This document shows positions 48,542 through 59,407 of a DNA stretch of 64,000 bases, piece after piece. Below the pieces are notes generated by a model that was not told where the DNA came from, made no database searches, and saw nothing but the letters and a program-made list of their open reading frames with translations. Source of the DNA: Pseudofabraea citricarpa (taxonomy: Eukaryota > Ascomycota > Leotiomycetes > Helotiales > Dermateaceae); contig JAPWGK010000008.1 of assembly GCA_029641185.1 (NCBI GenBank), positions 806,001-870,000 of the forward strand, given 5' to 3'. Position 1 is the stretch's first letter. Each line of letters begins with the position of its first letter. A program made the translations under genes and the position numbers.

Positions 48542-50156
48542 ATGGGTTCAATTGCACAAAAGGAAGCCAGCACGATAACCTCGATACTTAAAGTATCCGG
48601 GACAGATATCGTTGACGGAAATGGGCAAAGAGTAGTGTTGAAAGGTGTAAGTTGTATAGCCTCAATCGCCGGTCACCCATTATCGACTTCGTCGCTTATT
48701 CATATATCATGTAGGCTGGATTGGGAGGGCACATGAATATGGAGAACTTCATTTCTGGCTTTACGGGATCCGAGCACCAGCACAGAAAAGCTATGCTCGA
48801 AGTATTAGGGCAAGAGAAATACGATTTCTTCTTTGACAAGGTGAGGACTTTCCCCTTTTGAATCGTTCGTCGGCTAAGCTGAGATTGCAGTTCCTGGATT
48901 ATTTCTTCACTCGAGCCGATGCGAAATACTTCGCTTCCTTAGGTCTCAACTGTGTCAGAGTCCCATTTAACTACCGACATTTCGAAGAAGACTCAAACCC
49001 GGGTGTATACTTAGAGAAAGGATTCCAACTCCTGGATCGTGTTGTTCAACACTGTTCTGCTGAGAATCTATACGTCATCTTAGATCTCCATGCCGTACCC
49101 GGAGGACAGAATCAAGATTGGCATTCGGACTCTGGGCTGAACGTTGCATTGTTCTGGCAGTTCCGAGAATTTCAAGACCGCGTAATAAAGTTGTGGGAAG
49201 AGATTGCGAGGAGATACAAAGGAAACCCATTCGTAAGTGAAGTGGTCAGCCAATCCACGAGCAACACCATCTAACAAAAGATAAAGATAGCAGGTTACAA
49301 TCCCGTCAACGAGCCAGCCGACCCAGAGCACAAGAACCTTGTTGCATTTTACGACCGTTTCAACACTGCCATCCGTGCCATTGATCCCGAACATATCCTC
49401 TTCCTCGACGGCAACACATATGCGATGGACTTCCGCCGATTCGAGACTGTTCTTCCTAACTGCGTATATTCGATGCATGATTACTCATTCTATGGATTCC
49501 CAGGCTTTGAACAGTTTGAAGGAAGCGATGCACAGAAGACCAAGCTCAGAAGCCAATTCGAGCGAAAGGTAGAATACATGCGTGAGAACAAGGTACCCAT
49601 ATGGAACGGAGAATTCGGACCAGTCTACGAGGCAGCCGATGAAGTCACCAACGCGAAGCGATACGCACTCCTAGGCGAGCAGCTGAACATGTACGCTGAG
49701 ACCAACGTTTCATGGTCTATCTGGTTGTACAAAGACATCGGATACCAAGGTATGGTGTACGTACCCAAGAGCTCAGCATGGCACAAACTACTGGGCCCGT
49801 TCTTGGAGAAGAAGGCGAAGACGGGCGTAGATTTCTGGGGCCGCAACGACTCTGCTGAGATCACAGCCATCTACGAGCCCATCAAGCAGCATTTCAAAGA
49901 CGTCGTGCCTCAGAAGTTCTGGAATAAGAGATATCCGTCTCCGCTCTGGGATATGGCGAGGCACATTGACCGCTCCGTCAGAGAGAACCTGCTGAGCGAG
50001 TATATGAATTATGAGATGGCGAGCTATTTTGAGGGCAAGTCGTTCGAGGAATTGGATGAGTTGGCGGCGAGCTTTAAGATTGAGAATTGTGAGCAGCGGA
50101 CGCAGCTTAATGATATTCTGCAGGCCGATGCGGCTAAGCATTCGAAGGCTTTGTAG
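48542..50156 (+). CDS. Intracellular glycoside hydrolase family 5 protein
   Basis: Retaining beta-glycosidase of the (beta/alpha)8 GH5 fold. Exons 48542-48646, 48715-48840, 48891-49232 and 49287-50156 join in frame for 480 aa. No signal peptide, so probably cytosolic. Core motifs are LGLNCVRVPFNYRHFEE, VILDLHAVPGGQN, the acid/base Glu in NPVNEP (about residue 200), MHDYSFYGFPG, and the nucleophile Glu in WNGEFGP (about residue 300), then SWSIWLYKDIG. Both catalytic residues are present. The last 110 residues form an added helical tail. The start at 48542 (MGSIAQKE) is chosen; an in-frame ATG six codons upstream (48524) is an alternative. A second acceptor six bases upstream of 49287 would add two residues. 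Substrate is not predictable; a glycoside taken up by the nearby transporter is possible. Confidence 0.87.
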
Positions 50157-50332
50157 ATATCTTGCTGTAGGAATAGCTAGACTTTTGTAGATAATGATTA
50201 GACATTTTCCGTCCCAATTTTCCTGATTTAGATAGATAAAATGTTGCTCTCTTCTTAGATGATCGAAAGGAAATGCAACTTTTTTCGATGATAAATGTGT
50301 TATTTATGCAAAGATCTATGAGAAATACCTTG

Positions 50333-50522
50333 TAATACGTGGTAATCAAGGATAGTTACCTATAGCTCTACGTACAGGATAGTGGGTATTCACTTATTCA
50401 TATGCGGTGATCTTGGTACACAATATTGTTGTTATTGTAGAGGAGGACCGTAAGGAGCTGCAAGGTGATATGGGAGTAGTTATTCACCTATTCCAGTCAC
50501 CTGATATATTAACACTAGCAAC
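50333..50522 (-). repeat. LTR copy (3' LTR in element orientation)
   Basis: 190-bp repeat paired with 51601-51790. Shared blocks occur in the same order with indels of a few bases only. Confidence 0.72.
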
Positions 50523-50721
50523 TCTTTAAGTTGGGTGAAGAACCACACGAATCCACCGATCTAATCTTTCATGTATTCCTGTCTTCCTTGATTGATCAAT
50601 TGGTTGATCAATCACTCTTGTTTTTGATATTCCTCCAACTGTCTCCAACCAGTTATTTCCTCTATTCAACCAATCCCATGCTTTGATTCCTGTTCCTCCA
50701 CTTTTTCCCTGTTCCTGTTCC

Positions 50722-51519
50722 TTATGCCCCTCTGGTAATTCTTGAATAATGGAAATGAGAGGTTGTGGAAGAGGATGTTCTTGACTCGGAAGTTCTGAAT
50801 GAGGTTCCGGAGGTTGCTCTTGATTCGGAAGTTCTGAAAGAAGTTCTGGAAGAGGTTGTTCTTGATTCTGAGTAAGAGGAGGTTGTTTCTGGTTCAGAGG
50901 TTGATTCGGAGGCTGTTCCTGATTGAGAGGTTCTGGAAGAGGGCTGTTCTTGATTCGGAGGTTGTTCTTGATTCGGAGTAAGAGGAGGTTGTTCTTGGGT
51001 GGGAGAAGGAGGTTGCTCCTGATTCGGAGGCTCTGAAAGAGGTTCTTCTTTGTATTCTTTCTGTAGTTGCTCTGAAGAGGATCTGAATAGCTTCGTGAGT
51101 TCCTCTAGTTGTTCCTGTTGCTTGTGTGCCTCCCGTCCTTCTTCCTTCAGCTTCTTTAGCCGTGCATATTTTGTTCTAGTCCCTGGTACTAGAACTGGCC
51201 ATTCTTCGTATTCTTCGCGTTCTAGTAGTTGTACCAATTGATCTGCAATTGGCATTCCATCCTTCCTGACCCAGATTCCAAAGGAGAGGAGAGTATCACG
51301 TAGTATCTGGAGGCTCTCTGTACCTGCTTTACAGAACGTTTCTTGGTCCCATTCGCAGAAATCTTCACAGAAAGAGAACCATAGATCCTTGCCAAATTCT
51401 CTGTACGAGGAATGTTCCTTGTATGCTATTGCCCTTTGTTTTATGCATCCTGCAAGTCCCCTGCCTGTTGCTTTCCTTGGATAAATATCCGCGCATCGTA
51501 TCTCTGCCTCCAGTTCCAT
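50722..51519 (-). pseudogene. Frameshifted single ORF of the LTR element, possible Gag-like
   Basis: As it stands it reads 265 aa. The first about 155 residues are a compact charged domain (YREFGKDLWFSFCEDFCEW, ATESLQ-like helices, LLEREEYEEWPVLVPG) followed by a K/E/Q-rich coiled-coil stretch. A repetitive tail follows with NQEQPP units. Near 50940 one repeat unit has one extra base compared with its neighbours (GAAGAGGGCTGTTC against GAAGAGGTTGTTC, plus strand). After it the current frame becomes a Ser/Thr-rich nonsense version, while the NQEQP repeat continues in the adjacent frame to a stop just before the other LTR. So the ancestral protein probably spanned almost the whole internal region. 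Function is unknown; a Gag role is inferred only from position. Confidence 0.6.
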
Positions 51520-51600
51520 TATTCTTCCTTCTTTGGTCTGGGTAGTCGTGGAAAGGGTGATTCGCTGCGTTCGAGAGGAGGAGAGTCAATTCCTGCCTTA

Positions 51601-51790
51601 TAGTACGTGGTGATTGAGGGTGATTACCTGTAACTTTACTTATGGAATAGTGGGTATTCACTTATTCATGCGCAGTAAGCTTGGTAGGTAATATGGTTGT
51701 TTTGTAAAGGAGGATCGTAAGGATCCGTAAGGTTATATGGGAGTGGTTATTCACCTATTCTAGTCATATGATATATCAATAACTAGTGAC
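51601..51790 (-). repeat. LTR copy (5' LTR in element orientation)
   Basis: 190-bp repeat paired with 50333-50522. The ORF on the minus strand starts about 80 bp inside this LTR. Confidence 0.72.
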
Positions 51791-52880
51791 ATAGGCTAGA
51801 TGAAACTATTTTAGCACTGCTAGCCTGATAAATTAAGATCTTAAAGTTACCATGTGAGTAGTTTTCCGTCCCTCTTTTTGTTTTTTGGAAAGACTTATTA
51901 CCTCGCTTGCTGTTTCTAGATAAACCAACTGAGAATGATCCAGTCCCGTTGTTTTAACGTTCACATATCAGCTATTCTATATCAGATACTCCAAATACCA
52001 GCATACAACCAAATCAAAACTATCGAACTTGGCACAAATATATACTTGAAGGTTTTGTCTTCCGTAATTCTGAGCGAGATATATTTTAGCATCGGTTACA
52101 AGAAAGCCAACAAGCGAGCTATTTTCTCAAAGACTTATTCCGGCCCCAATGCAAAGATATGTCATCGGAAGAACAATACAACGAGTCGCAAAGTCTTCGA
52201 TGTGAGATCGTCAATATTTTAATCTAGCAGGTGATCTACCGGCACATAGGCTCTGCGATATCATCCCTCGGCCGAAACTTTAAAACTTTAAATTTGCTTG
52301 CTTGGCAGCAGATTAAAAGGTCCACTCAAACGGCTGCAGGGGCAAATATCAGATGAAATATACATGTCCGTGCCTGGTTCGTAATCGTAACAAGAAGAAT
52401 CACATGAAGATTGAGAATTTGGTCATATTCAAGCTTAGCATGTATCTGATGAAGCACTCCCTCGATAATGCGTATCTAAGAATCAACGAGGAAAGGTTCT
52501 TTTTGAGAATTTGATACAACATCAAATTTTCTGCGAAATTTCGTCCCTTTTCCCCTCGCCCTCGGTGGTTGTAGTTGGAGCTAGTCCGAAGCCTGGACGT
52601 CATAGCAATTGTCTATCTCGCTTAGGCCTTGTTTGCTCTGCAGCGATTTTTCCTCCAGGTGCAGGCATTCGAGTGAAAAACCGAATCCTAACTTTTATTC
52701 AATCTCGGAAACAACGGAGTTAGGCCCCTTTCTCTTGGTTTCAATAGAGTTCGGGTGGAAGAATCTTATATCCAAGAAAGCGTGTGAAGTACTTAAAGTA
52801 ATGTTCTCGCAGGAGTCTAAGCAGCATCGACTGGTCATTCTTTCTTCGGTCCTTATAATTTTCTCGCGACACTAGCCGAT
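51791..52880. other. AT-rich intergenic region
   Basis: About 1.1 kb between the LTR element and the beta-propeller gene. Open frames up to about 95 aa show no motif. The right end should hold the promoter of the gene at 52881. Confidence 0.6.
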
Positions 52881-53945
52881 ATGATGTTCTCACAGATGCT
52901 GTTCCCTCGAGCTTTTATGGTGGTGCTTCTCACACAGTACTCAGGGGTTCACTCTCTTCCAACTACATCTACATCTGTATCGAATGGAAGTTACCCACAC
53001 ACAATAGTCCAGGATTTCGCCATGCCAGTATCGCTCGAGAATATTGCGGCTCGTAAAAGTGGGGAGTTACTCATAACTTCCATCACATCATCACTTCTAT
53101 ATCAAATCGATCCATTCTCACCTAAAGAGCCACTGCTCATCGCTGAAGTACCTGGCATCAATGGCATGCTCGGAATTGCGGAGCTCGAAGATGATGTATT
53201 TTACGTTGTTGGAGCCAGTTTGGCATCGCTTTCTCCTCTTGTCACTATCCCAGGATCCTTCGGTGTTTGGAAGATCGATGTTAGAGATTGCAGTATCGAG
53301 AATGGTACCGTGACACGATCTGGAAATGTCACACTTGTTACTATGATTCCCGATGCCCAGCTACTGAATGGAATGTGTCGGTTGGCGAATAACGACACTT
53401 CAAACCTTCTTATTGCAGACTCCCTCGCTGGAACAGTTACCAAACTTGATGTTAGCACAGGACAGTATGAGATCGCTATCACGGATCCAACCATGGAAAT
53501 TACAACAGACGCCCTACAGGTTGCGATAAATGGCATCGAAGTGTCTGGTTCTGATCTATTCTTCACCAACTTCAATCAGGGACTATTTGCAAGAGTTCCT
53601 ATTTCGCTTGCTACCGGCTATGCAACTGGGCCTGTCGATGTTATCGTTCACAGTCCTGCTGGAGATGATTTCGCTATGTCCAAGGATGGGAAGAAAGCGT
53701 ACATTGCTCAGAATGGACAAAGCACAGTGGCAGAAGTCAACATTCCAAACCGATCGGTTAGAACTGTGGTAAACTCTACAGATCTGGGCTCTGATGCTGC
53801 TGTCGCTCTCGGCCGAACACACCGCGATTGGAATAGTGTCTATGTGACAGCATCTGGCACTGTCAACGGGACAGCCGGTGGAAATTCAACCACAAGTGGA
53901 CGAGTTGTCAGGATAGATATCCCACTTGCCGAGCTTCATGCATAG
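52881..53945 (+). CDS. Secreted six-bladed beta-propeller (SMP-30/gluconolactonase-like)
   Basis: Intronless, 354 aa. A signal peptide is visible (about residues 1-25, ending SGVHS). The mature protein begins with a Ser/Thr-rich stretch, then NYxxPxS-type opening QDFAMPVSLENIAARKSGELLITS, and repeated beta-strand segments of the NHL/SMP-30 propeller fold (LYQIDPFSP, FGVWKIDVRD, NLLIADSLAGTVTKLDVSTG, NGIEVSGSDLFFTNFNQGLFARVPI, GDDFAMSKDGKKAYIAQNG). Several N-x-S/T sites fit secretion. Proteins of this type are widespread in fungal genomes and often lie in metabolite clusters; their substrates are mostly unknown. Translation could start at either of two adjacent ATGs (52881, 52884). It is convergent with the bZIP gene, with only 124 bp between stops. 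Confidence 0.8.
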   Translation: MMFSQMLFPRAFMVVLLTQYSGVHSLPTTSTSVSNGSYPHTIVQDFAMPVSLENIAARKSGELLITSITSSLLYQIDPFSPKEPLLIAEVPGINGMLGIAELEDDVFYVVGASLASLSPLVTIPGSFGVWKIDVRDCSIENGTVTRSGNVTLVTMIPDAQLLNGMCRLANNDTSNLLIADSLAGTVTKLDVSTGQYEIAITDPTMEITTDALQVAINGIEVSGSDLFFTNFNQGLFARVPISLATGYATGPVDVIVHSPAGDDFAMSKDGKKAYIAQNGQSTVAEVNIPNRSVRTVVNSTDLGSDAAVALGRTHRDWNSVYVTASGTVNGTAGGNSTTSGRVVRIDIPLAELHA

Positions 53946-54069
53946 AGAATCTTCAAGTGTGCTTCATAGCTTGAGAAATTGAGGATGATTCTGCAATAAT
54001 GAACAGTATTATCCACTCTACCCCGGTAGAATATAAACTCTAAGTTTTAGTCAATTGTGATGCCGTTAA

Positions 54070-55147
54070 CTATCTGATATGTCCTATATTGCACTTTGAC
54101 GTCGTCGAGTTGAAAATACTCCAATGGAGCCTTGACTCCCCGCGCTTTGCACGCCAATAATTAGTTGATTCGTATACTTCTCGACAGCCCCTCAATGTCC
54201 AACCCCAATATTCCAAGAACGGCTCTGTAGCCTCCCAGGCCCATGGATCCCATGCTTCACGCCATATTACCATTCCAGTTCTACACGTGGAAGGGCTGAA
54301 GAAGCCAACGAGGTCACCGCATAACGCCATATCATCGTATGAATCGCCTGCACGTATGAGGTTGTCGCGCATCCCTGATATAGGTATCATGTCAATCCAT
54401 GGATGATGTATAACAGCTCGCTGAAGCCGAGTTGGATGAAGACTGGGTGGAAGATTAACATTCAACCGTCCTGGGGCCATGGTGTTGAAGGGTGATATGG
54501 CATCATCATCCGATGTGTCTTCTAACTTCAGACCAAGCACAAACGTGTTGCTGATAAATGCACGCCATATGTTGAATTTGACAAGAACCAGCAGATGATC
54601 GGTGTTGGAAGTAGCAAGCTTGTGGTTCCGGGCTGCCCAGTCTTCAAATCTCTGTATGATCTTGGAATCCCGAACCCAAGTTAGTTTGCACAAAGTCGTG
54701 TCTTCAGGGGTCGGTGGATCAGATTGACAGACGACAACTGCGCAACCACTCGGATCTACTTCCGAGTCTGCCTTTGCGTCTGCCTTTGAATGATGTCCCT
54801 GTATCGAGCTAGATTGTGGGTTACCCAGGAGGTTTCCGGTCCTAATTATGTTAAACTCTTTTGACTTAGAAGGAGATTGTAAGCCTTTCTTTCGCTTTGT
54901 AAGGCGTCTTCCTATAACGCAATATGACCTTACATTAGCGTACTGATCAATTTAGTCAAGCGATTTAAGATGACTACTGTAACTTACTATAAGCTCTTTG
55001 GTTTATTCGATTTTGCAAAGCTCTTCTCTGCGTAGGGCTCGTAATCCCACTCCAATCTTCTTCTGAAATTGAGACTCCTAGCTGTTGCGGCATTCGCTCA
55101 AGCTGTATAAGCGGGGTGGTATCTTTCTCAACTTTCCTGATTTCCAT
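54070..55147 (-). CDS. bZIP transcription factor with DUF3425 domain
   Basis: Exons 55147-54988 and 54911-54070 (76-nt intron, phase 1) give 333 aa. The basic region is RRALQNRINQRAYRRRLTKRKK (residues 41-62); the intron falls inside it, so it is seen only after splicing. As in other DUF3425 proteins, the leucine zipper is short or absent. The DUF3425 domain covers about residues 185-310, with HHPWIDMIPISGMRDNLIRAG, DMALCGDLVGF, MVIWREAWDPWAWEATEPFL, WGWTLRGCREVYESTNYWRAKRGE. This is a filamentous-ascomycete family of regulators, several linked to stress or secondary metabolism. Its tandem neighbour upstream is an aldo-keto reductase and its convergent neighbour a secreted propeller protein. 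Confidence 0.9.
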
Positions 55148-55741
55148 ATTTTCTCTATAGGGCTGTTGGAAGATCTATATGCGTCTGTTACATAAGAGAA
55201 ATTACCGCTACCATACAAAATAATGTGAGTATTTCATGCAGCTTGCTTACATCCACAGATCCGTCAGTACAAACTTATGCAAGGCTTTACTGCCCCTTTA
55301 GCCTGATCGGGGGATTTCGAAAAAGCCAAGGAAAAGCAAGGAAGTATCCCCGTTAGTAGGATGTAACGAGTTGATTTTGTTTTAATGATTTGTTCAACGT
55401 AAATACGTCGGTGCGGTTTAGAATTTGCTCGAGATAGAGGGGCTCGGAGTTAACATGGACTTAGTGGTGGCCCCTAATGCAGGTTGATAACTGGTACATT
55501 AGCGTCGGGTCACTAGCCGCAGACTGCTCGCCTAATTTAAAAGCATCTTGTTCTGCTCAAGGACGTCTTCCTTAATGATTACAGGACCAGTATATTGTTT
55601 TACTTTTTCATCTATCGGAAGTCTGTATCATCCAAGTAAAATGTCGCTCGTAATGCATGTATCCAATCAAGATAGCTCGGATTTAGTGCTAAGATACCCA
55701 TGCGCTTTAAAATGTCATTCATTCATCACATCCGCGAGAGC
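55148..55741. other. Intergenic region
   Basis: About 600 bp of AT-rich sequence between two minus-strand genes. It holds the promoter of the bZIP gene and the 3' flank of the aldo-keto reductase. No gene is seen. Confidence 0.6.
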
Positions 55742-56800
55742 TTAATGCCAATACTTTGGTGCCACAGCCTTGGTCTTCAACCAAGCTTTCTCCAAGGCCT
55801 CAACCACATCAGCAGGCAATGGCCCTTTCTCCAAATCCTCCAAGTTCCCTTCCAGATGCTTTACACTACTAGCACCAACAATGATAGCATCATTGAACTC
55901 TGGCTTCATCATGGAATGATGCTCCATCCATCTTAGAGAAATCTCGGCTACCGTCAATCCGTGCTTCTTACCGGCTTCCTGGATGAGTTCAAGAGCATCG
56001 AAGTAAGAATCATTCCAATAACGACCTTGGTGAAGCTTTCCTTGCATGATCTTTGGATCGAATCGAGAACCAGCCTCAAACTCGGTTTGGTCGCGCTGGT
56101 ATCTTCCAGTCAAGAAACCGCCTGCTAATGGCTGGAATGCGTAAAGAGAAATGCCGTAGTGTCGAAGGCAAGGAAATAATTCAGGCTCAATACTACGTTG
56201 AAGTGCGTTGTAAACTCCTTGATACGCAGTTGGCTTAATCCAACCATTCTTATCGCAGATTTCGCAAATCTTTGCGACCTCGTAGGAAAGATAGTTGCTG
56301 ATACCAAATCGCGTGAAGTAGCCTTCTTCATGGAGCTTGTTGACTTCTCTAAGTGTGTCCTCGAATGGATGTTTTCGGTCTGGGCCATGCAAGTAGAACA
56401 TATCGATCTTCTTTGTCTTGAGTGATTCAAGAGATTTCAGCAATCCTCTGCGCACATCTTCAGGTGTATGGGTATATGGTTCGGTTCCAGCCATTGGGCC
56501 TCCTGCAGTTGGGTATAACTTAGTGTCCATCACAATACCACGCTTCTGCCAATCAGTCTCTGATAAAATTTCCTCGGTTGAACCGTTGCCATAAACTCGA
56601 GCTGTGTCGATTTCGTTGTGGCCATGCTTCTGAAAAACATCGAGAATTTCAGACACAACTTTTAAATCGTGTACACGAGCACCGAGAGTATCTAAGGTTC
56701 TAGTTTAGATAATAGTTATAAGACGATATACAGGAGTGTACCTACTGGGCTGGCCAATTGTCATGGCCCCAAAAACGACCTTCATGGCTGTTTTACTCAT
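55742..56800 (-). CDS. Aldo-keto reductase, AKR7 (aflatoxin-aldehyde reductase) type
   Basis: NADPH-dependent cytosolic reductase of aldehydes. Exons 56800-56742 and 56699-55742 (42-nt intron, phase 2) give 338 aa. The TIM-barrel start reads MKVVFGAMTIGQPSRTL. The catalytic tetrad is complete: Asp51 and Tyr56 in IDTARVYG, Lys80 in MDTKLYP, His124 in FYLHGPD. Cofactor-site residues appear as FGISNYLSYEV, AYQGVYNALQRSIE, YAFQPLAGGFLTGRY and IIVGASSVKHLEGNL. The 3' half matches AKR7 and YakC-like proteins. The donor AG/GTACAC was selected because it alone keeps the frame. Aflatoxin relation is a family name only. It may act with the neighbouring bZIP gene; that is inference. Confidence 0.92.
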
Positions 56801-57925
56801 TGTGAGATCGTGGTTCGAGAATGCGAGAAAGTTGCAATGCTAATGTGTTTGTGTCTTTATGATTGAAGTTGGAAAGCGTATGGGTAAAGTAAGATGGTGT
56901 AATGGAAAAAGGAGGGGCAGTGAGCGATGCCTTTATATTGATCTGCTATTCTGTGACCTCACGGTTTCACGGATCTAGCGGCGATAAGAACATATGAATC
57001 GTTTTATGACGACACGTTGTGTGGGAAGATCCCTAACTCCGTGATTGCACGGCGCTTTTGCGACTCGAGTTGTGTGAGTGGATCGAAGTGCACTTTTGCA
57101 CCTACAAACACGGACACATACAGAAGTGGCAACAGTCCACTTCTCAAATTCTGGCAGAAGGAGAAGGCGGCATTATGGAGCTGAACTACGTCCTCAATCG
57201 AGCTAAAAGAAAGGAATCACTTTCTTGTCAATGAGAAAAGTGTTAAAAGTGAGAGATAGCCTTTCAAACCTCGAAGAGTTTCTTCATACACCTTAGTATA
57301 TTTGCAAGTTTTCATCAATGCTTGTTTTACTAAGTAGTACAATAGAAACACTTGAGCTACACACTGATGGATCCATGATTCGTGCAGTCTCATCCATTCT
57401 ACTTTGCTATTTCACAGGAATACATCTTACGAGTTGGAAACTTGCCATCACAGCTTCCGGCCGATTTTGATATACTCTTTATTTATTCGACATATCTCGG
57501 CCGAGGGTAATCCTCGGCCGTAGAGAAAGCTCACGAATAGGGCTGCATGGTGACTCAGCAACCGCTAGCGGATCGGCGGCCGCGAATCCGCTAGAGATTG
57601 CCGCGCTTCAGCGTGTCGCGGCCTCAGGCACTCACTCAGCCTCATGTCTCACCCTTGCAAAGTCCACAACCCTTTTCGCAGACATAATTCAACGCGTCAG
57701 GAACTCTGCAACAAAACGGCCGATTCTTGACCGGAACTCCAAGCCGCTCTCGACTTGCGCTGCCTCGACCAAAGTCTAGCCTCGCCCGCGAAGGTTTTGC
57801 TCTTCACGACTGTGGTAGGCATAGGAGAAAAAAATACCGAATCGAGGAGGGGAGCCCTAAGAAGGCCTTCCCAGCGCCTCTGTAATTTCACAAACAGACT
57901 TGCACAGCACAACCCACCAGACAAC
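56801..57925. promoter_or_regulatory. Divergent promoter region, aldo-keto reductase / PAC1
   Basis: About 1.1 kb. A perfect inverted repeat CGGCCGAGG-GTAAT-CCTCGGCCG lies at 57498-57520. A GC-rich block follows (57560-57650) upstream of PAC1. No gene is supported. Confidence 0.5.
57498..57520. repeat. Perfect 9-bp inverted repeat, 5-nt spacer
   Basis: Arms CGGCCGAGG and CCTCGGCCG with spacer GTAAT. It lies about 400 bp upstream of PAC1. It could be a hairpin or a palindromic protein-binding site; no more can be said. Confidence 0.6.
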
Positions 57926-59407
57926 ATGAGTCGAATATTGCCGAGTCGGCAAGCTGAAGAACTGTGTGTACATGCCCGTGGTTAGAGATACGAGGTGAGG
58001 ACCAGGTCTAGGCTAACACAACATTTCTAGTCACAAGTCCATCATAGCATACTTGTCAGCAAACAGCCTCCCAAATACCGCCGCCGCACTTAGGACAGAG
58101 TTGAACCTGGGGGAAGAAGTTTTTGATGCAGCCACGGCAAAAAAATACGAGACATTGTTAGAGAAGAAATGGACCAGCGTTATCCGCCTACAAAAGAAGG
58201 CAAGCCTTTCCCAGCCCAACTTGCTTTATATTCTGTTCTCGTCACGTCCTTAACTAGTATCATGCTGTAGATAATGGACCTCGAATCACAACTTGCTACA
58301 TTAAAATCCGAGCTCGAAAGCGCTACCCCTTCCTCTCTGTCAAGACGTAACCAAGATCCGACCTCCTGGCTTCCTAGTAAGCCTGCCCGATATACTCTGG
58401 AATCACACCAATACGAAATTTCCTGTATCGTATTTCATCCAGTCTATTCCACTATTGCGTCCGGTGATCAGGGCTCCACTATTAAGATATGGGACTGGGA
58501 ACTCGGCGAACTAGAGAGAACAATCAAGGGCCATACCAAAGCAATCACCGGTATCGACTATGGTGGTCCTAAAGGTCATACCCTTCTAGTCTCTTGTAGT
58601 TCAGACCTGACTATCAAATTGTGGGATCCGGCAGATGGATATAAGAATACTCGGACGCTGTCAGGCCATGACCATACCGTCAGTGCTGTCCGCTTCATGC
58701 CATCTGGGGACATGATTGTTAGCGCCAGTCGGGATACGACTTTGAGAATATGGGACGTCACCACTGGATACTGTGTGAAGACGATACGCGGGCATTCAGA
58801 GTGGGTTCGTGATGTTTGTCCCTCGCCCGACGGATCTTTCGTTCTCTCGACCGGGGATGACCAGACGGTCCGGTTATGGAATGTTTCCGGATCACGATCA
58901 GAAAACAAGTTGGCAATGTTCGGTCACGAGAACTTTATCGAATGCTGCGTCTTTGCGCCGCCATCCTCGTACCAGTACCTAGCATCCCTGGCCGGATTGC
59001 AGAAGCCGCCACCGACAAGCAACACATCAGAATTCATGGCCACCGGGTCGCGAGACAAGACCATCAAGCTGTGGGATATGCGGGGCACATGTATCAAGAC
59101 ACTAATCGGCCATAACAACTGGGTGCGGGCTCTTGTTTTCCACCCCGGCGGCAAGTATCTTCTTTCTGTGGCAGACGACAAGACACTACGTTGCTGGGAT
59201 CTAAGTCAAGACGGCAAGTGTGTCAAGGAGCTAGCGGATCTGCATGATCATTTTATCTCTTGCCTGGGATGGGCTCCGGTAATTGTGAAGGATAGAGATA
59301 GACCTCCAACCAACGGCGAGGCTGGAGGAGGTCCACCAGAGGTGCAGATTCGCTGTGTGATTGCCACCGGAAGCGTGGATATGAAACTGAAGATATTTGC
59401 AAGGTAG
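57926..59407 (+). CDS. PAC1: Nuclear distribution protein PAC1/LIS1 (dynein regulator)
   Basis: Dynein-dynactin regulator (NudF/LIS1) that moves nuclei along microtubules. Exons 57926-57963, 58031-58199 and 58271-59407 join in frame for 447 aa. The LisH motif is near residues 9-40 ([24 protein letters not shown]), followed by a coiled coil (about 60-90, [21 protein letters not shown]). Seven WD40 repeats then run to the end, with [55 protein letters not shown] and a final [10 protein letters not shown]. The second intron starts with GCAAGC, a GC-AG intron, and joins KK to IMDLE as in the family. The stop at 59405 leaves a short C-terminus (KIFAR); a further 3' exon is possible because a GT follows inside the last codons. 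Confidence 0.94.

Larger units (their letters stand above)
50333..51790 (-). mobile_element. Short non-autonomous LTR element with one ORF
   Basis: Two direct repeats of about 190 bp (50333-50522 and 51601-51790) are aligned along their whole length, sharing exact blocks such as ATAGTGGGTATTCACTTATTCAT and TTATTCACCTATTC, with many substitutions between them. They flank about 1.1 kb that holds a single long reading frame on the minus strand. Read on the minus strand, the repeats begin near TGTCACTA/GTTGCTAG and end CCACGTA. No reverse transcriptase, protease or integrase motif is seen, so this looks like a TRIM- or TR-GAG-like element. No target-site duplication was recognised. Divergence of the repeats and a frameshift indicate an old, inactive copy. 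Confidence 0.7.
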
